Assembly: GCA_002221725.1 (NCBI GenBank)
Contig: NJFT01000315.1
Coordinates: 1-36,771 of the forward strand
Direction of reading: 5' to 3'
Source of the DNA: Scedosporium boydii
Lineage: Eukaryota; Ascomycota; Sordariomycetes; Microascales; Microascaceae
Length of the DNA stretch: 36,771 bases
Shown in pieces: positions 10,588 through 21,781 of the stretch (the stretch's first letter is position 1; each line of letters starts with the position of its first letter). The position numbers were made by a program, and so were the translations under genes. Under the pieces are notes generated by a model. The model was not told the origin of the DNA. It made no database searches and saw only the letters and a program-made list of their open reading frames with translations.

Positions 10588-11713
10588 AGCGAAGTCAGGT
10601 TTACTGGATGATAAGAGGAAAGAAAGTGGGGTTGGGTAAGGGCCTTGATGCCGTTGACGAGGCGCATCAAAAGAGATTTATAATATGCTGATCGGCTAGG
10701 GGCCGTGGCCCCAGAAAGGTCTCTTGAGTTGGAGTGTCCCCGTGATCCCCAACATTGGGGGAGCCACCTGTTTTTTTTCTTAACCAAGCCAAGTCCGACG
10801 ATTTTGCCGCTTCAGTAGGTTGTAAACGATTAATTAGCCATGAGCTGCTCTCGGGGCCAAGTCCCTGGGGACTAGCATCAATTGGCTGCTAGCTTGACGT
10901 TCCTTGTGCTTCTTTTTCCTGGGCACGGACCGATAGATGCATGATCCTGCCAGGAGATGGCAGGCAAGCGGGGGCAAATGTGACTGGCAAGCTTCACAAA
11001 AGACCAAAACTGAGGTTCCATTTCCCTGGGATGGGTTGACGGTGTGAGGAAACCCGACGTTTTCTCCGATAGGCGGTGTCTGATTCGCCCCGCGAAGGGA
11101 CGGAAAAGTTGTCTAGGAAGCTCCAGGCCCCACATGGGCTTCAAACCGGGCTTGTGCATGCACTCATTGCTCAATGTAGTAGACGAAGGATCTTAATGGT
11201 TCCTCGACGAGGGCACCCGGCTCGTCACTACTTCCACATGGCTTGGCCTCACGCACAGTATCCTGGTCATGTATCTTGACATTCCGTGCTAAATTGAGCA
11301 GTACCATGCTTGTCTACGCCAACGGAGATGCGATGAAATTATGGAAATGACCTTTTGTTCCTTCATAGAAACAGTGTAGGCAGATCAATTCTTTGTAAAT
11401 CAGGCGAAGGGACCCGCATAAATGCCAAATGGACGCTCCGAGTGGATTGGATTGTGCCTCGTGTCATTAGCTCCGAGCACTGCCCGCACCGCCAGCATCA
11501 CTCCGAGCGCCCGAATCGGAGAAAACGTCGGCCCCCAATCTCGTTTCCTCGGCCTGCCCGGACAAACTATCAATACAAAACCCAACGGCCTCGTTTAACA
11601 TTCGTGCGTTGAAGTTTGATCATGCCTCTAGCCTTTTGTTGCATGGCCTCTCCGTACCCTAGCACCTTTCTTTCTACGCCCTGGCACCTCTCTTTAGCCT
11701 TCCTGTATCTATC
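10588..11713. promoter_or_regulatory. Divergent intergenic region, transporter / beta-mannosidase
   Basis: This 1.1-kb stretch separates two genes transcribed away from each other and must hold both promoters. I see no convincing coding frame. A pyrimidine-rich stretch lies just upstream of the beta-mannosidase start (about 11630-11712), as is usual before fungal start codons. No specific operator could be assigned. Confidence 0.5.
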
Positions 11714-14499
11714 ATGGCATCGCAGACACGGACCCTCGCCGGATGGAAGTGGCGCCGCCACGGTAGCGACGAGGAATGGCAGGCCTGCGCCCATAACAAC
11801 CCAACAACGGAAATTTTCACAGACCTCCTCAATGCAAAGCGCATCCCAGATCCGTTTCTCGACCAAAATGAACTGCTCGTTCAATGGGTAGGCGAAACTG
11901 ACTGGGAGTACCAGTGCGAGTTCGTCCACGAGGCCAACGCACAACACTCGCGACAAGACCTCGTCTTCGAAGGTCTCGACACGTACGCATCCGTTTTCCT
12001 AAACGATCGTCTCATCCTCACCTCCTCCAACATGTTCCATCGCCACCGCATCAACGTTTCAGATGCCCTGCAGAGCGGCGTCAATGTTTTGCGCATCGTC
12101 TTTAGAAGCGCGCTCCATGAGGGCCGCACTCTTGAGGCCGAGCACGGCAAGTTCCGTGCGTTCAATGGGGAAGGGTCGCGGCTACACGTTCGAAAAGCGG
12201 CATATCATTACGGCTGGGACTGGGGCCCGATTCTGCTTTCCTGTGGCCCATACCGCGAGATCCGTCTCGAGACTTATGCATCCATAGTATACGATGTTTT
12301 CGCCTGCGCCACTGTTGCTCAAGATCTAAAAGAAGCTTCTTTGGACGTCTCGTGGAGTGCTATTCTCGACCGAGACGTCGACATCAACGTCACCGTCACG
12401 TCTCCCAGCCAGCGCTCTTTCCACACCCGCTCTGCATTGGCTTCTGATGACAGCCAGGGTAAAACCACCTTCAGCATCCCCCAACCAGAGCTGTGGTACC
12501 CCATCGGCCATGGGACACAAGTTTTCTATAATGTTGAGTTGCTTGTTCGCAGCAAGGATGGAGATACTGTCCACATCAGCACAATGACTGTGGGCATTCG
12601 TCGAGTTCGACTAGTACAGCAGGCTCTGCTTGATGAGCCTGGAACTAGCTTCTTCCTAGAAATCAATAATCAGCCGGTGTATATTTCGGGATCAAACTAC
12701 ATCCCAGGCCATTCATTCATAACAAGCCTAACGCCGGAAGACTACGCGGCGACAGTCGAGAACTGCGTGCAAGGCAACCAGAACATGTTGCGAATCTGGG
12801 GTGGCGGCATCTACGAGCACGAGGCTTTCTACGCCGAATGCGATCGCCGAGGAGTACTCGTCTGGCAAGACTTCATGTTTGCCTGCGGCCAGTTCCCTTG
12901 CTACCCGGAATTCGCTCAGAGTGTTCAGAGGGAAGCCGCAGACCAACTTAAGCGGCTGCGAAATTACTGTTCCATCGTGCTCTACGCTGGAAACAACGAA
13001 GACTACCAGGTCATCGAGTCGCTCGGGCTAGAATATAATCCAGACGACCACTCGGGCGACTGGATAGGTACCACCTTCCCGGCTAGAACCATCTATGAGA
13101 CCATTCTTCCAGCCGCCATGTCAGAGCACTCACCCGGCGTTCCTTACCATCCCGGCTCCCCATGGGGTGGCAGCAGGACGGACGACCGCACAATCGGCGA
13201 CATCCACCAGTGGAACGTCTGGCATGGTACTCAGGAGCCGTACCAAATGTGGGACAAGCTTACAGGCAGATTCGTCTCCGAGTTTGGTATGCTTTCTTAT
13301 CCCTCGATTCGATCTGTGCCTTGTTTCGTGACGGATCCCGGACAGCGCTATCCCCAAAGTGCAGTGATGGAACTACACAACAAGGCCGAAGGGGGGTTGC
13401 GTAGGCTAGCACTATACGTTCTGGAGAATATCCGTGTGGACTTAATGCGCCTGGAGAGCTGGATCTACGCTACCCAGCTTATCCAGGCCGAATGCCTCGC
13501 ATTCGCGGTGCGCAGCTGCCGACGGCAGTGGAAGGGCCCAAGTCGCGAGTATTGTGGAGGTCAACTCATTTGGCAGGTGTGTTTTTTTCTCTTGCGCCCC
13601 TGAATATTCTCCCTGAATTTCGCTGACAACTTTGTTCTCAGCTCAACGACTGCTGGCCAGTCTCTAGCTGGGGGATGATTGACTTTTATGGGGAGCGGAA
13701 GCTCGCCTTCTACTCAACTAAGCGGGCGTCCGCGCCGCTTGCCATCGGGATCCACCGCTCCACTCCAGAGCTTAAACGTCTTAAATCTCCGCCACTGCAA
13801 ATCTCAGGCCCCCCCCATGACCTTTCACAAAAGTCCTACGTCTTCGATGTCTGGGCCGTAAACACAACACTGCAGGACACACAAGTCAAAGTGGAGGTAC
13901 GGCTCTTCGATACGGCGACCGGCCAAGTTCGCGGGAAGAGAATCCTGGAACCCCAAGTTCTTCCGTCGAACCGCGCCCTGGAATTAATGGAGGATTGCAA
14001 GGTGGACGACAAGACTGCCGTGCAAGCTATCATGCGGGATGCTGAAGGGCGTGTCATCGCTCGCTCGTCGGACTGGCCGCAGCCTTTGAAATATGTTCAT
14101 CTCCCACCCTCGTACGATATCAGCCTCCGGGTTCTAGACGGAAAAGTCGAAATCACTTCGAATGCTCCTGTCAAATGCCTTGAGCTGTACATGGCGCAAC
14201 AAGAGCGCAAGGTCTGCTGGAATGACAATGGTATTTCAGTTTTTCCAGGTGATACTTATGTCGTTCATGCAGCCGGACTGAGGGAAGGGGATGACGTGTG
14301 CATACGCTACTATGGGGCGGACTGGGTGCCGAACAAGGCGCAATTGAACGGTTGGTCTGCGACACGGAATGATGATGGGATGAACAAGACCGATAATGTG
14401 AATTGCTCCAACAACGGGCCTACCAATCATTTGAGCAGGGCATGGGTGAACGAATCGACTGAGGCCCCGGATAGTGGTGAAATGAGTAAGACGGACTGA
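11714..14499 (+). CDS. Beta-mannosidase, GH2 (intracellular B type)
   Basis: Two exons, 11714-13576 and 13642-14499, encode 906 aa. The intron donor is CAG|GTGTGT and the acceptor TTCTCAG. The join reads QLIWQLNDCWPVSSWGMIDF, a conserved GH2 beta-mannosidase block. The enzyme releases beta-D-mannose from the non-reducing ends of manno-oligosaccharides and the N-glycan core. The GH2 layout is complete: an N-terminal jelly roll with AYHYGWDWGP, a TIM barrel with NMLRIWGGGIYEHEAFY and WQDFMFACGQFP, then beta domains. The acid/base is Glu429 in AGNNED and the nucleophile is Glu523 in SEFGML. There is no signal peptide, so it is likely intracellular like the fungal MndB group. A low-complexity tail of about 40 residues ends the protein. 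It faces the secreted unknown protein gene tail to tail. Confidence 0.92.
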
Positions 14500-14898
14500 T
14501 ACAATTAAAGGGGCTTTTCAACAGTGGCTGGTATATATTGTAGCTAGGCAATGCCTCCCCGTTAATGGGTAACATTTGACACTATTTTAGAAATCAAAGC
14601 TTCATAGCTGCGCTGTTGGCTACAGCTTGCGTACTACGTAGGTGACGGCCCTGACCAATATTTGACATCATCACTGAAACCCACAGATAGAGAGTTCGCG
14701 CTTTGGAGCCTAGGGATTTAGGAGTAATTGTGGTCACTAATTATGTCCTAGTTATGTCACACACGACGCGAGATCCTTTCGAGACGAATCAATACTAATT
14801 TCCTGAAGTGCAACTATGACTCGCGTGCTCCTCAAACTTTCATATGACTCAACTTGTCTAGCACCAATCCATCACCTTGCTTTAATTCTTACCCTCGC
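14500..14898. other. Convergent 3' intergenic region
   Basis: This 400-bp gap lies between two converging genes and should hold both polyadenylation regions. No gene or structural element was seen in it. Confidence 0.5.
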
Positions 14899-16603
14899 TC
14901 ACTCTTCGGAGGCAAAGTCAATGATCAACTCCGGCGTGCCCTCGAACCCCGCAGGCATCTTGTGTTCAAAGCGCCAGTAGTTGTGGTCGTAGTAGGGCCC
15001 AGCGGAACCACCGTAGCGCCCGGCGAACTTCAAGTCGTACTTCTCATCCACGTTCCCAGAGACTGTGATAGAAACCCCCTGGATGTCGCCCCAAGTGTTG
15101 ACATTGGGCTGGCGCAATGACGGGGAGACGAAAAAGGTAAAGACAGAGTTGGCGCCGCCGTCGGGGTAGGTGAGCTTGAGGCGGTTGGGGCGGACCTCGG
15201 CCTTCATGTGGGCTTGGCTGGATCGAAGCTAAACGCGGGTGTTAGCGAATAATTTTGTTTTCTGTGCTCGACTCCTAAGTTGGTGGTAAAAAAGTGATGG
15301 CTGGGGTACAACATACAGAGAGCCAACCGATCTTGCCGTCACCGTACATCCACTGAACAACGGCAGGGTGAAATTGCCCGTTATTATTAGACGGCCCATT
15401 CTTGCTCCTGGTGCGGTAGGACTGGGCGCCAATCATCAGCTTCTCGCCCATCCAAACGCTAATGTTCCTCGATTCCAGGTCGTAGGGCGGATAGTACGCC
15501 TGGCCCTTCCAGGTCCTCTCGCCGCCAAACGTCTTGAGAGAGTTCTTCAGCTCATCTGATAACAGGGAGTTGTGGAACTCAGAGTGTACAGCGATGAGCG
15601 GGGCCCATGCCCAGTCGCGGGCGTGGCTCATAATCTCTGGATATTGATGGAGTCCGGCTTCCCTCCTGCCGATGATGGGAGCGAGGAACAGTGAAAGGTG
15701 GCCGAGGTGGATAGTCATGTCGAAGCTGTAGGAGCGGTCCCAGGGTCCGGCGAGGTTGCGCATGTTCGCGTGCCAGAGCTGGGAGGTGGTATTCCAGACG
15801 CCGCGGAGCATGTCTGGGCCGCGCTGGGCCATGATGGAGTCCTCGGGCATGTACTTGCACCAGAGGGTGAGGCCAAAGAGGGAGATACCAGTGTAGGTGG
15901 CTGAGTTGAACTCGGAGAGGGTCTCATGGATGTCCCACAGTTCAATGATCCTCTTAGCGTAGTCCTCTCCGGCTTTCGTCATGTTGTTGTCGCCAGTGTG
16001 GCGGCCGGTCCAGCCAGTCCCGATAGCACGCATGATCGCCGGATTACTGTAGGCCGGGTAGAGGTTATCGTTGTTGACGCCTCCCTCACGGTATGAGTCG
16101 CCAACGCTGCAGTTGTAGAGACTCTCCAGCATCAAGTCCTTGAGCGGCTGGGACAGAAGATGGCCGAAATCCTCGTACATGGTGATGAAGCTTAGGCCGA
16201 CGAAGCCTCTCCAGTTAGGGTCCCAAGAGCCGTACGCCCTAGCCGGGTACACGGCCGTACCGACGTCAGGCTCCTCGGGCTCCCTGGTGTAGCCGCCATA
16301 CCACAGGTCTGCGGGATCATCGTGTTGATCGGCGATGATGTAGGAGATGATGGACTCAGCTTCGGAAACGTCTTTCCCTTGGTTCCCGTTACGTGCTAGA
16401 AGACCGACGGCATACCAAGCCGAAGTCAGCGTCTCGTGGTTCATAGCTGCCTTAGACTCGAGATCGTAAAGCTGACTGAGTCTCGGATCATAGAACTTGT
16501 CCATCCAGGCCATTGAATCCTCCATCATGGCCCGAGCCTCCCCTGACAGGGCGACGGAGCCTACGGTATGGACGGCCAAGAGAATCTCCAGCTTGATGAG
16601 CAT
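14899..16603 (-). CDS. Secreted protein of unassigned family, probably carbohydrate-active
   Basis: Two exons, 16603-15317 and 15228-14899, encode 538 aa. The intron has donor GTATGT, branch GCTAAC and acceptor TTTAG, and the join reads GKIGWLSLRSSQAHMKAEV. The N-terminus MLIKLEILLAVHTVGSVALS looks like a signal peptide, cut around residues 19-24. Sequons (NCS, NMT, NTT, NIS) support secretion. The body (about 25-430) is helix-rich, with regularly spaced aromatic and Gly-rich turns (LWYGGYTREPEEPDVG, YGSWDPNWRGFVGLSF, REGGVNNDNLYPAYSN, GTGWTGRHTGDNN). This pattern recalls (alpha/alpha)6 or toroid glycan-degrading enzymes. The last 110 residues look beta-rich. I do not recognise the family and cannot place catalytic residues. 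It is divergent from a Zn2Cys6 regulator gene and convergent with the beta-mannosidase, which supports a role in glycan breakdown. Confidence 0.8.
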
Positions 16604-17436
16604 GGTGCAGGTGGTTTTTGCAGGTCGGGTGCAGTGAAAATGCCGAGTCGAACTCAGGAGAAGAGAAACAAGACAGCGGAGATCTAATCTTATACTTCAG
16701 ATGAAGGGGGGAAAAAGAAGAATAAGAGTGGGCGCTCTCTCAGGCAAGGCTTGAGGCGTAGGCAGGCCCTCAACCGGTAAGACAATTCTTCAAGCTCGGA
16801 ATGTGGTCGATATAAATACCTTACGGTTATGCCAAGACTAGGTGATGATTGGCGAAATCTGGGGAGAGCTTCGTCCAGTTCGTTACTCCTTCAGCTTGGT
16901 GGGAGACCCTTGGCAGCGTTGCCACTTCTGTGATGCCACCGCATGCAGAGTCGAGCGTCTTAATGGGGACTTAGGGCCTACTATTAAAATGAAGATGCCT
17001 TGTACAACTACTTGCTCCCACGGGCACCGACAACTTCACCAACACCACCCCTGCATCACCTCTAAAATATGGGGAAAATGTACCGAGGTATATTGGCACC
17101 ATTCAGGCCATCCCTACGGGCGTGACCTCCGGATACGAATAAAGGGAACATCTGAGAGGGTATGGAACAAATCTTCTCTTTTGAAAAATGCGATACTACT
17201 AACAATACATCACTGCCGATGCCGAGCTGCCAGGTTCGTGCTGGAGATACCCCGGATCCATGCAACTCAATAGGCAATGCACGTGGAGCCCTGCATCTTC
17301 CCCGCATTTTCCCCAGCCCCTTTCCCCGACATTTTTTCCGCCTTTTGTCCCGCCCTTCTTCCCGCTTCTCTCCGTCCGACGAGCACTCCAAGTTGAGACC
17401 CGGGATTCTGGCGCCGCCCCACCACTCTATCGTATC
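16604..17436. promoter_or_regulatory. Divergent promoter region, secreted protein / regulator 1
   Basis: These 833 bp lie between two head-to-head genes. The stretch upstream of the regulator start (17280-17400) is strongly pyrimidine-rich (TTTTCCCC, CCCGCCCTTC, TTCTCTCC), a common fungal core-promoter feature. An in-frame ATG at 17260 would extend the regulator through this CT-rich stretch, and I regard that extension as untranslated. No clear operator was found. Confidence 0.5.
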
Positions 17437-18941
17437 ATGTTCAAGTCGTGTGACTACTGCCGCCATCGGAAAAAGAAATGCGTGGTGCCACCGGCCTCAG
17501 CCCGGTGCTCTGACTGTGAGCACCTCGACCTGCCGTGCGCATTCAGCCTCCGCGTCCCCAGCCTTAAGCGGCGGCAGACATCCAAGCGGATTGCAGCCCG
17601 CATGAAAGCAGTCGCTTTGAAAGTTCCCGAAACCGGGCATGATAGCGTGAATAACGACCGTGACGCTGATGCGACCAATCTAAAGGCAGGCGATTGCCAA
17701 CTGCGGCTCGCCGGCCGGCCTGACATGGCCAACAAGCGCCTATTCCAACTGAGAGATTCCGCTGACGACCGCCATAATGGCCGTTTATCGATGAGTGAGC
17801 AGTATTGGCGAGATGTCCATCCGTTCTGGCCTTTCGTTACCTCGGAGATGCTGGAGGAGGGCGAGCGTGGCCGAGATCCAGATTTCAAACACTGCATCGA
17901 CCTAGCTTGCCACTTGTCTTTGAACTCGATGAGAGAGCTCGAGGATATTTCTCTACATACAGAACGACTGGCGTCGGCTCTGCACCAAAGCCGACCGTCC
18001 ATGTCGCTAATTGCGGGGATTCTCCTCCTGTGCCCGTTCGTGAACTATGACGACTCGCTTCTCCAAAAGGCACGTTTTCCCGCTTTTCAATGTGCCCACT
18101 ACCCAGTTAATAACCGTAAAACGCGCAGGTTCTCGATACCGTCGAGCATGAATTCGCAATTGCTGCAGTCCCGGTACCACCCCCGGTTCTATCCGGTGCT
18201 CTCCTCACTAACATCTGGAGACGCTTTGCTGGCCACTCCCATCGGCCGCTTCACCTACCAGCCAAGATCCTACAAAGCTACGCTGAAACACTTGATCCGG
18301 CCACTTTTGGTCACCATTACCTTCGCCTCTCAAGGCACGCCGCCGAGTTCGACCAGCGCCGCATGGCCATGGAAGTGGAGGGCGTCCAGCCCGACACTGC
18401 GTCGGCCTGGTCGAAGCTGGAGTATGAGTGTCTCCTTTGGCAGGTCTGCTTAGAGCCGTCGCTTCTGGACACTCGTGATGACCTCCCGGCTACCCCCAAG
18501 TCGGTGGTCATCCACTGTTTATCGAGCCTCCTTCTGCTATCATTTTACAGCTACGTCCTCGAACGCGCAGACACCTTGGGCAGGTTGATAGCCCTACGAC
18601 CCGTCCCGGGCGTCTTGCTCTTTCTGTGCACCCTCGCTCGTAGCACCTTCATTTGCCCCCGGCAATTACTCGACCGCATGTCGCTGCTCGTCAGCATTCA
18701 GGCCCAAACTGCGCGCATCATGTTACGGCTCTGGCATCAAACTGGCTTCGAGAATTTCCGGGCCATTTTGAATCTCTGGGAGAATCCCGGGGACCGTTTT
18801 CCAGATCTGGCTCGGAAGGTTCGCGAGGAGATTGGTTTCGGACCCTGGACTGTCGATGAGATTGACGGCTATTCGGTATTTTGGACGTTTAGGGACCTAC
18901 GGACGTTGACGACCAAGTTCATCTTCGCCGACCGCCGGTAA
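17437..18941 (+). CDS. Zn2Cys6 transcription factor 1
   Basis: Two exons, 17437-18069 and 18129-18941, encode 481 aa. The N-terminal binuclear cluster is CDYCRHRKKKC...C..C......C, that is Cx2Cx6Cx8Cx2Cx6C (residues about 5-34). A basic linker LKRRQTSKR follows. The middle domain, starting with SEQYWRDVHPFWPFV, is typical of the fungal-specific transcription factor family. The only join that keeps the phase is AAG|GCACGT ... CGCGCAG|GTTCTC, a 59-bp GC-AG intron giving SLLQKVLDTVEHEF. An earlier in-frame ATG at 17260 exists but lies in promoter-like CT-rich sequence. It is head to head with the secreted unknown protein gene and about 1.9 kb from the 3' end of the aldolase gene, so it may be a local regulator. 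Its targets are unknown. Confidence 0.85.
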
Positions 18942-20800
18942 AGCGAAACGAATCGCATAATTTGTATTGGGGTGGGTATAGGACGAGGGTTTGTATGATA
19001 TTAGGCACATATAAATTTGACAAGAGTATCAATCCCTAGTCCGAATCCAGAGTGAGCATTGCCCGACGACGAGGGTCAAGCATTTGGAATCGACAGCGCA
19101 ATAGAACTTCGCCGTGAGGATGTAGGCTTGTCGGTGTGGAAAGTGGAAAAAGGAAGGATAGGCTTAGCAAAAAGCCAAGAAATTGCTTGCCACTTTCCGA
19201 TCGGCAAAGATCATCATACCTCGTAGAGAAAAGCCTAGTCTTTAGCAGGAAATATTGTAGTGAGATAATTGATAATTAGCAATCCTAGGTAGACTTTAAC
19301 CGCCTCCCTAACTCTAACTATGGTAGCTGCATTAGTCGGCGCACCAGTAGTGACTTTAATCAATTACGAAGCGTTGGTGGCACCGGTTTTGCTGGGTAGG
19401 GTAGGAGGTCCCACTATGGGATCTCACTGCTGAGTAGTAAAGAGACGGGATTGCAAAGATCGAAGATCGCCATATGGAGGTGAGAGAACTGGTGGAGCCA
19501 CGACAGTAGGGAGTAACGGCAATACAGGAACAAAACAAATGAGAGCTGCATCTTAAGAGGGAATTGATAGCGATAAAGATTTGAACGGTTACCAGACGTC
19601 AGGCCCGTGCATTGTCTTCAGGAACAATACTACGTTTTATTCCAATGCAGTCCTTCCCATATTAGGAGGGAAAAAGCAAGGGGGCCAACACCCGTCAAAT
19701 CCTCTGTCGAGGGTGGGGCCCACACACGCCCCAGCTTTACCAATTCACATCACTCGACAGAATCTCACCAGACTCAATTAAGGATTAGCAAGAACACTTC
19801 GCTTCTTTACAATACCAACGCGAGCGGCACCTGCGGCACCATCTTGGACGTCTACTAGTCAATGGTTAGGGTTTGACGTCAATATATATATATAAAGTGG
19901 CTACTCACCTTCAACTTCCTCTCCAGCTACCGTTGCTGCATCTTCAGCGGCATCTCCGACTGTTACAGCGAATCCAGATATCTATTCCACAGCGCACGGC
20001 CTGAACAGTTGGCTTGAATGGTGCGAGAGGAGCTATCAGGCCGTGTTATCCCCTACACGCCGGAATATCTTCCCGTGGCGCTCAACTTTGTCGTCGAGGT
20101 AAGGGGGCCGGATGTCCAGACGCATAAGACGGCGATTGGAAGTCAACGAATGCGATCGGTGGTGATCACCCCTATGATCACTCCGATCACCCAGTGATTA
20201 GTTCCGATCGCTGGTCGAGAAACTCCGATCACCCAGGAGAGCTTGGAAGGGAAACGTCTATATAAACTACGGGTTTTGCCACATATCTAATTTGTCCTTC
20301 AGGAATCAGGACTCTCCAGTAGTTAATCCAAGTAACACTTACACTCTACATTTATATGCACACTACTACACCCACCACCCTGCGCATTGCTTGACTGCCT
20401 CACTTGCCCTATTAAGCAGGCCCATGACCCTATCCTAGACCTAAGCTATGGTGTATAGATACGAGGGAACGAGGAAATATACTCTTGTTTCTTAACAAGT
20501 AGTCATGCGCAGCTCGTCGCCCAATGGGCAATTTGGCACTCAAACTCAATAATAGTCAGGTCAATTCAGTATGCCAACTTAGGAGAGGGTGAAAAGGGCC
20601 TTTCTTTTTCGAATTTTTACATGGTATTGTAGTGCGCTGCTAGCCGTCGCCATCCCATCAATGCCCCAGTACGATCATACTCAGCTCGATCGGCCACGAT
20701 GTAATAGTTTTCGAAGACGGAGAATGTAGACTAAGACAAACTAGGCTCTAGCAAGAAAGATTTCCACTATCACTCTACTTTCCTGCGCAGGGGTTATTTA
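18942..20800. other. 1.86-kb intergenic stretch with promoter-like repeats
   Basis: No coding region is supported. The first part is the 3' flank of regulator 1. An (AT)n run at about 19882-19893 runs into TATAAA. Further on, 20150-20240 has a cluster of GATC-containing motifs followed by TATATAAA at about 20261 (listed separately). The rest, up to the 3' end of the aldolase gene, contains only short frames without motifs. A decayed LTR-type element is possible, but I could not find matched ends. Confidence 0.45.
20153..20268. repeat. GATC-motif repeats upstream of a TATA box
   Basis: A perfect 15-bp direct repeat ACTCCGATCACCCAG occurs at 20180-20194 and 20222-20236. A partial copy TTCCGATCG sits between them, and the palindrome GGTGATCACC lies at 20161-20170. 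Six GATC tetramers fall within about 90 bp. A TATATAAA sequence follows at about 20261, but no open frame follows it. This resembles an enhancer-plus-TATA arrangement, such as the U3 part of an LTR or the promoter of a non-coding transcript. Neither reading is proven. Confidence 0.5.
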
Positions 20801-21781
20801 CTAGTTGCTATCGCAAAGACTGTTCTCAATATCCATCATCCACGCAATCTCCTCGCAAAGAATCCCCGCCGACTCCTCAGAGAGACCTTGCATTGGCTCC
20901 CTCGGCTTCCCACCGTACCCGTGAAACTTGTCCAATATCGCCTTGAATCCCGGAATCGCCCGCTTCGTCAGTGACCAATCGGCCCTCGCAAGATCCTGCT
21001 GAGCCTTCATCGCCTCCTTGAACTTTTCGGCCACGGCGAGGTTATACACATTCACGCAGGCCCTAGGGAAAACATTCGCCGCCCCTACTATGGCACCGCT
21101 ACCGCCGACCCAAACGGACGAGGCAATGAAGTCCGCGACGCCGGCGAAAGAGAAATACGGGGGCGGCGATGACGCCTCAGCCTCGCGCTTGGGGAAGAGC
21201 TCCGATACGGATTGAGTTACGCTGGCGACACGAGCGAGCTTACCCACGTTTCCGCAAGTGAACTTTGTCCCAACGATATTAGGATGTTCCGCCAGCCTGA
21301 TGAGAGTATCCGAATCAATGTCGATTCCTGACACAGCGCCGGGGTAATTGTAGATGATAACAGGTAGAGGGCTCTCGTCGGCGACTTTGGTAAAGTAGCG
21401 CTCGATCGTCGGCCCATCCATCGCCCATTTGAAGAATGACGGTACCATGAGTAGCACGGCATCGGCCCCCTCCCTTGCAGCAGCCTCACAGAGCCTCAGA
21501 GTACCTCTGACGGATTGTTCAGATGCTCCGACAATGAGGCTTGTTTTGTTGAAACCCGCGGAATCGAGAGCACTGCGAGTGACGCGGGTAACTTGAGCCC
21601 GCTCTTCGGGAGTGAGGTAGACGGATTCACCGTTTGAGCCGTTTGTGACGATACCCACTACGCCGGCGCGTGCGAGACGGACGGCGTGCTTTGCGATGGC
21701 ATCCGCGTCGAGGTCTTGGGTCTCAGGGTGGTAAAAGACCTGTGTCGGTGCATATATACCTGGGAGGAGCTGTTGAGGCAT
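20801..21781 (-). CDS. 2-keto-3-deoxy-L-sugar-acid aldolase (DHDPS superfamily)
   Basis: Single exon, 326 aa, the usual length of the fungal GaaC/LGA1 branch of the class I DHDPS/NAL aldolase superfamily. The Schiff-base lysine is Lys173 in GTKFTCGN, and the catalytic tyrosine is Tyr144 in IIYNYPG. The N-terminal barrel motif VTNGSNGESVYLTPEER binds the pyruvate moiety. By family it cleaves a 2-keto-3-deoxy sugar acid to pyruvate and a hydroxyaldehyde: L-glyceraldehyde from 2-keto-3-deoxy-L-galactonate, or L-lactaldehyde from the 6-deoxy analogue. The product of the divergent dehydratase gene next door is exactly this type of substrate. It is cytosolic, with no signal peptide. A true dihydrodipicolinate synthase is unlikely, because fungi make lysine by the aminoadipate route. 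Confidence 0.87.
   Translation of the reverse strand: MPQQLLPGIYAPTQVFYHPETQDLDADAIAKHAVRLARAGVVGIVTNGSNGESVYLTPEERAQVTRVTRSALDSAGFNKTSLIVGASEQSVRGTLRLCEAAAREGADAVLLMVPSFFKWAMDGPTIERYFTKVADESPLPVIIYNYPGAVSGIDIDSDTLIRLAEHPNIVGTKFTCGNVGKLARVASVTQSVSELFPKREAEASSPPPYFSFAGVADFIASSVWVGGSGAIVGAANVFPRACVNVYNLAVAEKFKEAMKAQQDLARADWSLTKRAIPGFKAILDKFHGYGGKPREPMQGLSEESAGILCEEIAWMMDIENSLCDSN

Noticed and set aside
17260..17436. Upstream ATG that would extend regulator 1 by 59 residues
   Set aside because: The extension is a Pro/Phe-rich translation of a CT-rich promoter tract. Family members begin just before the zinc cluster.
20045..20349. Solo LTR with TG...CA ends
   Set aside because: The start TGTTATCC and end CTCTACA were considered, but no matching 5-bp target duplication or second copy is visible.
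20801..21781. Dihydrodipicolinate synthase for lysine synthesis
   Set aside because: Fungi use the alpha-aminoadipate route. The sequence and the divergent dehydratase point to a keto-deoxy sugar-acid aldolase.
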